From assembly GCA_003439945.1 (NCBI GenBank), contig QVRM01002762.1:1-64000 (forward strand): DNA of 64,000 nt, given 5' to 3'. This DNA is from Dermanyssus gallinae (Eukaryota > Arthropoda > Arachnida > Mesostigmata > Dermanyssidae). The notes under the pieces were generated by a model. That model saw only the letters and a list, made by a program, of their open reading frames with translations. It was not told the DNA's origin and did no database searches. Positions 58,755 to 64,000 of this stretch are shown here, piece after piece (the first letter of the stretch is position 1; every line of letters starts with the position of its first letter). The position numbers and the translations under genes were made by a program.

Positions 58755-59859
58755 TCGTTGCTTGGTGGCTTTTGCTTGTAAAGTGGCGCAATGTTTTGGC
58801 GCCTCAACTTGGCGGCTTTTGTCCGGAGAGGCTGAGACGGCAACCAAAACCTACTACCACCTAAAACCTACCTCATGACCTACTCAACCATGCCGTCGGT
58901 TCGTACTCGTCTCTTTCATCGTTCTCCTCACACTCTGCTCAGTTGCTCGATAGAGCTCTTCGGAAACCGTCTAAGAAATTGAAATTGTGGTGGCTTGTCC
59001 ACTCGTGTTAGCACAGCCATAACATTGTAAATTGCGCCCCTGGCGGGCAAAGCTTCCTCGCTGACTTCAGCCGCCTCACTCGGTCGCGACAGTCCTTTAT
59101 TTCTGTTTCGTAGCAATGTTACCCCATGAAGCAGTGGTGGAAACAACTGACTTCTCTTTACAGTACAGCTGTTGTAGCAACAGCTGCAGTAGCTAGCAGC
59201 ACTACACCCGCCATGCAGTGTGCGACATAACACATTTTTCTCTGAGCGTCAAAGTAAATAGGTTCGTGGACCGCAACCAAACGCAGAAGTAGCGAGCAAT
59301 TAGCCTAAGAAGTGTTCATTCGCGCCTTAATCAGCACTATTTAGGATGCAGACTAATTGGCCATAAACGCGGTTTGCAGGTGAATAACTAGTTGTGTATG
59401 TACACTACCCTTTTGACCAGTAAGCGATGCATTGCTGACTACAGAGTTCAAGTTGGAATGTTCGGTTACAGAATTAACTGACTCACGCGAAATCCGAATT
59501 CACTTACACACACACTCAAACTGATAATAGACAGCTCGAATACCTGCTGTCTTATTGTAAAGACGGCACCCACTGGTGAGAAGGGGGATTAAAATCATTA
59601 GCAGTTAAAAGTGCAGTCACATATACTAGCATTCATAATAATTAAGAAGCTATTTAAAAACACACACAAAAATATATATACAAATGTATATATATATATA
59701 TATATATTTTTTGTGAATGGAAGCAAGTAGAGCGACAATTGTCTCCGGAGAACGCACGCATGTATATATGATTGATTTATTATTTGCTTGGCATGTATAC
59801 TTAAATACACGTGTCACACATTTATATCAGGGGCGCTTAAAGTGGCAGTTGTGTTATAA

Positions 59860-59909
<50 letters not shown>

Positions 59910-61390
59910 GAATATTATGCATGCACAGATAAAAATTCCTACATAAATCGTGTGTATAAGCTATATATACATATACAACTAGTTATATATATATATATAT
60001 ATATAAGCTATACATATGCATATATATCTGACTCTTAGAGGTCAGACGTCTGTCCGACAGAGGTTGCTACATAAACGACCATAGATATATCATGTAGAGT
60101 GTCGCGCGCGACATCAGTGGCAAACGTGAGCGCACCGCCTCAGCTTGCACTGATGGCCGAATTGTGACACTTTAGATCGGCATGTCTTCCCCGCCTGCCT
60201 CGCGAGTCACCGAACCCATACTTGCAGTCGTGGCACTGAGAGCACGAGCGGAACAGAGAGATACGTAGAGAGGCAGACAAACAGATAGATACAGTAAGGG
60301 GAATAGGGCACCGACCGGGCGTATATGGCGCAGCGCGCAAAAGAAGCCTTGCTGCCGGCTACTACGGACGCTAGTGCCATTTTTACATGGACGACTTGAC
60401 CCAAACGAGAGCGTTCGCTCGATGGCTATGCAAGCAACGCCGTACTTATGCTTTCTATCGTACTTTCGTCTGCCCGACTGCTGAAGCTGCCGGCCTTAGA
60501 GGACGCCACACTTCGAATCCTTCTGGCGGATGCAGTCGCGTTGTTCCAGTTTGTCCAGGTCTGTCCGAAATCGTCGTCGAGGGCCGCCTCCACCGCTGCT
60601 GCTGGCTATTCCCCTGCTGGTAATGCTGCTGAGGACAAAAATTGTCCGGGAGAATAATGACAACAACGACGATAGCAATAACAGCAGCAACCACAACAAC
60701 AACAAGAACGACGACAACAGCGACAACAACAACTCAGGTTTCTCTATATAAAACAAGCCACTGTTTAGTCGACTTTCGTCGGGTTCGCTTCGTGTGTTCG
60801 TTTGCCATGACGGCCGCTCGACGACGGCCAAGTGTTCCGCACCATGAGTGGCACCAGAATCATCTGCGGGTGCCGACTGGTTGTTCCTGCTGTCCCCGCT
60901 AGGCCCCAGCAGACTACCGCAGGCGTCCGCGAGGCGTCCATCCACGCGAGAAGAAAGACGGGCAGCCAGGCAAGCAGATAGACAGCGCCTATCGCCGTGC
61001 GCCCGTGCCAACACTCCGACAACTCCATACGCCTCACCCGCTATAGCGTGGACGGACAGACAAACTGCGGCCGAACGAACGAACGCGAAGGGGTTTTGCC
61101 TAGCCAATAGGCAGGGTTGATGCGGCCGGGCTGAAGTTGCCGTCGTAGTATTCGACGTCAATCCTCCACTCGGGCCTGCCTGCCTTGCCCGACCAAGAAA
61201 GAACTCGGCTGCCCCGTCACCCAGTCACTCTGTCGCCGCCCGGTCCTTCCGGAGGCGTCAGTGGTTCAACTTTGAATGGACCTCCATATACGCCCCCCCC
61301 CGCCTGGACCCCCTATCGGCACCTCGGACACCTCCACGTCCATGACCCAGTCGCACACGCCTACCCACCCAGTCAGTCAGTCAGTAGTCA
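58755..61390. other. Gene-free or 5'-flanking region
   Basis: No gene is recognised. AT arrays lie at about 59687-59707, 59861-59907 and 59983-60005, with CAA at about 60655-60735. From 60800 the DNA becomes GC-rich and pyrimidine-rich. A TATA-like CTATATAAAAC lies at 60743-60753 with TTTAGTC 21-27 nt downstream, a weak promoter-like pair. A 221-codon minus frame (60496-61161) has no recognised domain. Confidence 0.5.
59861..59907. repeat. (TA)n microsatellite
   Basis: A pure TA run. Neighbouring AT arrays lie at 59687-59707 and 59983-60005. Confidence 0.95.
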
Positions 61391-61393
61391 GTA

Positions 61394-61480
61394 ATGTTTG
61401 GCGGACAGCCGCCACCGAAGCGGGCTCGGCGCTCCCAGCTTGCCAGCGGAGATCCCCAGAGCCAAACCCAAAGCCTCGGA
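61394..61480 (+). CDS. Possible first coding exon of a nuclear protein
   Basis: The ATG at 61394 opens MFGGQPPPKRARRSQLASGD and continues Gln/Ser-rich for 29 codons to GGA|GTAAGT, a strong 5' splice site at 61481. PPPKRARR is a basic cluster like a monopartite nuclear localisation signal, typical of N-termini of transcription regulators. The segment lies in a GC-rich stretch without microsatellites. Repeated TCAGT (arthropod initiator-like) lies just upstream. Against it: the frame also continues open past the donor to 61759, other frames overlap, and no next exon or homolog is recognised. No function is assigned. Confidence 0.3.
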
Positions 61481-62705
61481 GTAAGTTCGGCACCGCGCCC
61501 ACTTTCGCCCACCAACGCCATCCCGGGAACGTCAATTGTCGTGGGCATCGCCGTGTCGACGTCACCACCCGCACGCCCGTCCCATTCGTCGTTTGCCAAA
61601 TGCAGGATTCCCGGCCCGATGGTGCCGGCCGCAGCGGCATCCTCCAAGCTGGGCTGCTGGCTCAGCAGACGGACGGAGGCGACAAAGGGACCGAGACAGA
61701 ACCACCAAAGCTACTACTACTACAACTTCACGCTAGCTCGCCAGCTTCGTTTTGCGTGAATAGCGTGGTCGAGCACATGTGCCCCTTCCCTAATAATGCC
61801 GGCTCGATAGATCCTCTAGCGTGGCGACGCCACTGGACCGGCGCAAACTCATACATAGCTTTCTCTATCGCAGATCTTTCCTCAGTCCACCTCCTCCCCC
61901 AACGCCCCCCACCACGCCCTTTCACCATAGCACCTTCAATAGAATAGCTGTTCCGACGCAGTAGTTTTTACGTCCATGCTATGGGCCTTACAAAATTACA
62001 GACACACACCAGCACACATTTCATCTTCCCCCCTTTTATTATATTATTACACATATAATCTGATGACTTATAGATTTACTTCAAGATTCAACGAACAAAA
62101 AATCGGCTATCCTTCGAAATAATCTCGCCAAATGGCATAATTGAATGGTTTGTGGCGCCCCATTCCAGCTATCGGCTATGTCGGCCCGGAGCGTCATATG
62201 CAGATCACGCGCATGCATGAGTTAGCGGGTATCACACAAGCACAATGTGCTGCTGCTGTACGTGTAATTTGCCGCTATAACGGCAGCCTAATAAACGAAA
62301 GAACTGTTGCATGAGTCTGCGTTTCCATCGGTCTGTGCACGCCAGTGGTCAGAAGAAAAGAAGAAGGAGAAGAAATTGCTTGTCGCTCACAACGATCCGT
62401 GACCAGCCAAATGCTACTGATAGATAATAACGGCCTGAAAACGACGGTCCCATTTACAAATTGTCATTGTATGTGCACCGGCCACAGCCGAAGTAGCAGC
62501 AGCAGCAGCAACAGTATCCAGCACGGTGTCCAGTCGGTGCATAACAAGCAAGTTAGCACGATGCACTACCAGTTATTGCAGCAGCAACGGCAGCAGCAGT
62601 CGCCGAGGGCACTACGCCCTATGCACCACCTCTGTTGCCGCTCGCAGAAGTCGCTGGCCGCCAACAGGATGGAGGATTTGAACAGGACGTGGATGAACAT
62701 ACTGA

Positions 62706-62765
62706 TGCTGCTGCTGTTGTTGTTGTTGTTGTTGTTGTTGCTTGTTGTTGTTGTTGTTGGTGTTG
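62706..62765. repeat. (GTT)n array
   Basis: CTGCTG passes into GTT with one GCTT interruption. Plus frames are poly-Leu/Val and minus frames are poly-Asn/Gln. Confidence 0.92.
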
Positions 62766-63411
62766 CGGCTATTGCTGCGCCGGGGGTCAAAGTGAATTAT
62801 AACGACAAGAGGTGCACCGAGGGCGTAGTAGCGAGGGCGCCACGACGAGGGCAGCACACGAGGGAGCTGCGGTAAGAGAGTGACCGCTGGCATCTGGCCA
62901 TGGGCAGTGGTGGGAAGAAGATGGAGCAAGGAACGACGACATGACGACAAACCTCGTACGCGGACGTTGCCGGATTGCTACCGGCCAGCTGCGTTGCCGA
63001 GTCGTATAGAGGATGATCTCATCGGTCTGTCAGCCCGATGGTTTGCCGCGCGTTGTTCCACAACAGTCCTGTGTGCCCCGGCCCGACACGACCGGCCTGG
63101 GCTGGCCTCCCATTGGTTGCGGATGTTGGTGTTGTTGCGGATGATGATATTGTTGTTGTTGCCGCCGCCACCACCATCACCGCTGCGTCTTGCTGCAACA
63201 AACTGCTTGCCGACCCCCTCCCCCCCGTCTCATAGAGTAACGATACACATTCATCACCCATATTGGACGCTTTGGCCCGCGCTACCTTCTCTCGGGGTGC
63301 TGTCTCGCTGGTTCGCTTTTTCTTTTCTCTTCTGATTGCTATCTGGTGGCTAGCTGAACGGCCTTTCCTCGCGATCGTAGCAACTTCAATAGCGTAGGAA
63401 GTAGATACGTA

Positions 63412-63475
63412 GATATATATATATATATATATATACATACATACATATACGTATATATATATACATACATATACG
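63412..63475. repeat. (TA)n and (CATA)n compound array
   Basis: A TA run, then CATACATACATA, then a further TA run and CATACATA with ACGT flanks. Confidence 0.9.
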
Positions 63476-64000
63476 TGCGATAGAGTGCGATGAGCGCTAC
63501 CGGATCGCCCTACCGCTACTACCGCCGAAGGACTCTATTTGACTCGAAGGTTCGGAACGAGGAGAACCGAGTCCGAGACGCCCGGGAAGACGACGACGGC
63601 CTGGAAGAAGCAGGGCCCTAAGGCAAACGGAAGCAGGCAATGACACCCACCGAACAGCATCATTGCCTTGGGCCATCAGGGCAAGCTCGACAGAGAAATG
63701 CCGTGTCTATCTGCCCGCCCCCTGGCTAGGCGCATGGCCTCACCCCAACCTCAACGCTCAACCCACCACCCCCAGGATGCCGGTCGCCGTGCCCCCTGCG
63801 CTGCCGTGGTCGGACACGCTCGAGAAGGCGCTGCTTGTAGCTGGCGTCGCCGCCGCACCCCTGTCAAAAAAGCATCGCTTATCAGAGAAAAACTACGCTG
63901 CTAGATTGCTACCACTACCACCAATCACCACAGTGCCAACAACAACAACAACAACAACATAGCGTCCCGTGCGAGGGCACCAATATCCGCTACTGCCGGC

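Larger units (their letters stand above)
61485..64000. other. Gene-free or intronic region
   Basis: No gene is recognised. AGC lies near 62495-62515, GCA near 62577-62600, GTT at 62706-62765, TA/CATA arrays at 63412-63475 and a CAA run at 63940-63960. A frame starting right after a C-rich CAG at 63770-63775 (MPVAVPPALPWSDTLEKALL...) reads smoothly to the CAA run. It is a weak exon candidate that cannot be joined in phase with the 61.4-kb candidate. Confidence 0.5.

Noticed and set aside
60743..60770. TATA box plus initiator promoter
   Set aside because: TATATAAAA to TTTAGTC spacing is about 22 nt, shorter than the usual 30. There is no DPE and no nearby convincing ORF start.
60496..61161. 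221-codon minus-strand open frame with a hydrophobic Leu-rich segment
   Set aside because: The Leu-rich part is the complement of the CAA/CAG array at 60655-60735. The remainder is low-similarity with no domain.

Overview
This window reads as non-coding nuclear DNA from an animal. An arthropod, perhaps a mite or other chelicerate, is my best guess, but nothing in the sequence fixes the species. There is no operon structure, no run of adjacent long ORFs, no Shine-Dalgarno spacing, no rRNA, no CRISPR array and no recognisable transposase, reverse transcriptase or viral gene. Instead there are dozens of long (AT)n arrays, many interrupted (CAA)n/(GTT)n/(CAG)n tracts on both strands, GA/CT purine-pyrimidine tracts, and at least one dispersed tRNA-derived SINE family. 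The two longest open frames (about 280 codons) lie in GC-rich or low-complexity DNA and have no recognisable domain. Most of the shorter ones are translations of microsatellites (YIYIYI, LLLL, NNNN, QQQQ, VVVV, HHHH).

Layout. 1-7 kb: CAA/AT microsatellites, a unique segment at 1.7-2.8 kb with small hairpins, and a minus-strand SINE copy at 4.1-4.3 kb. 7-12 kb: a GTT-based minisatellite at 7.1 kb, then opposed GTT and CAA arrays at 11.0-11.6 kb. 12-20 kb: a tRNA-like element at 12.4 kb, very long (AT)n arrays at 14 and 20 kb, a GTT/GCT array at 16 kb and an exact 22-bp x 6 minisatellite at 18.6 kb. 20-34 kb: purine tracts, AAT, GAT, CAA and CAG arrays, and two long inverted repeats at 31.6 and 32.1 kb. 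34-45 kb: a CAY array, the longest (AT)n array (34.9 kb), a duplicated palindrome (36.4 kb), a near-perfect foldback (41.3 kb), a pre-miRNA-sized hairpin (44.35 kb) and a second dispersed repeat family (43.2 and 45.1 kb). 45-64 kb: a GC-rich island at 47 kb with a possible signal-peptide exon on the minus strand, a microsatellite-poor stretch at 48.5-50.6 kb with a 51-nt hairpin, plus-strand SINE copies at 53.1 and 57.4 kb, a nested duplication at 58.6 kb, and a GC-rich stretch at 60.8-61.9 kb with a possible first coding exon.

No genes can be shown to work together here. The most coherent biology is repeat biology. One tRNA-derived SINE family is present in three diverged copies, and the best-preserved copy ends in a CAA-rich tail. 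That suggests a testable source for some of the (CAA)n/(GTT)n arrays. The other leads worth a check are several clean inverted repeats of pre-miRNA or foldback size. The two candidate exons are weak and are scored as such. I found no convincing previously undescribed system.
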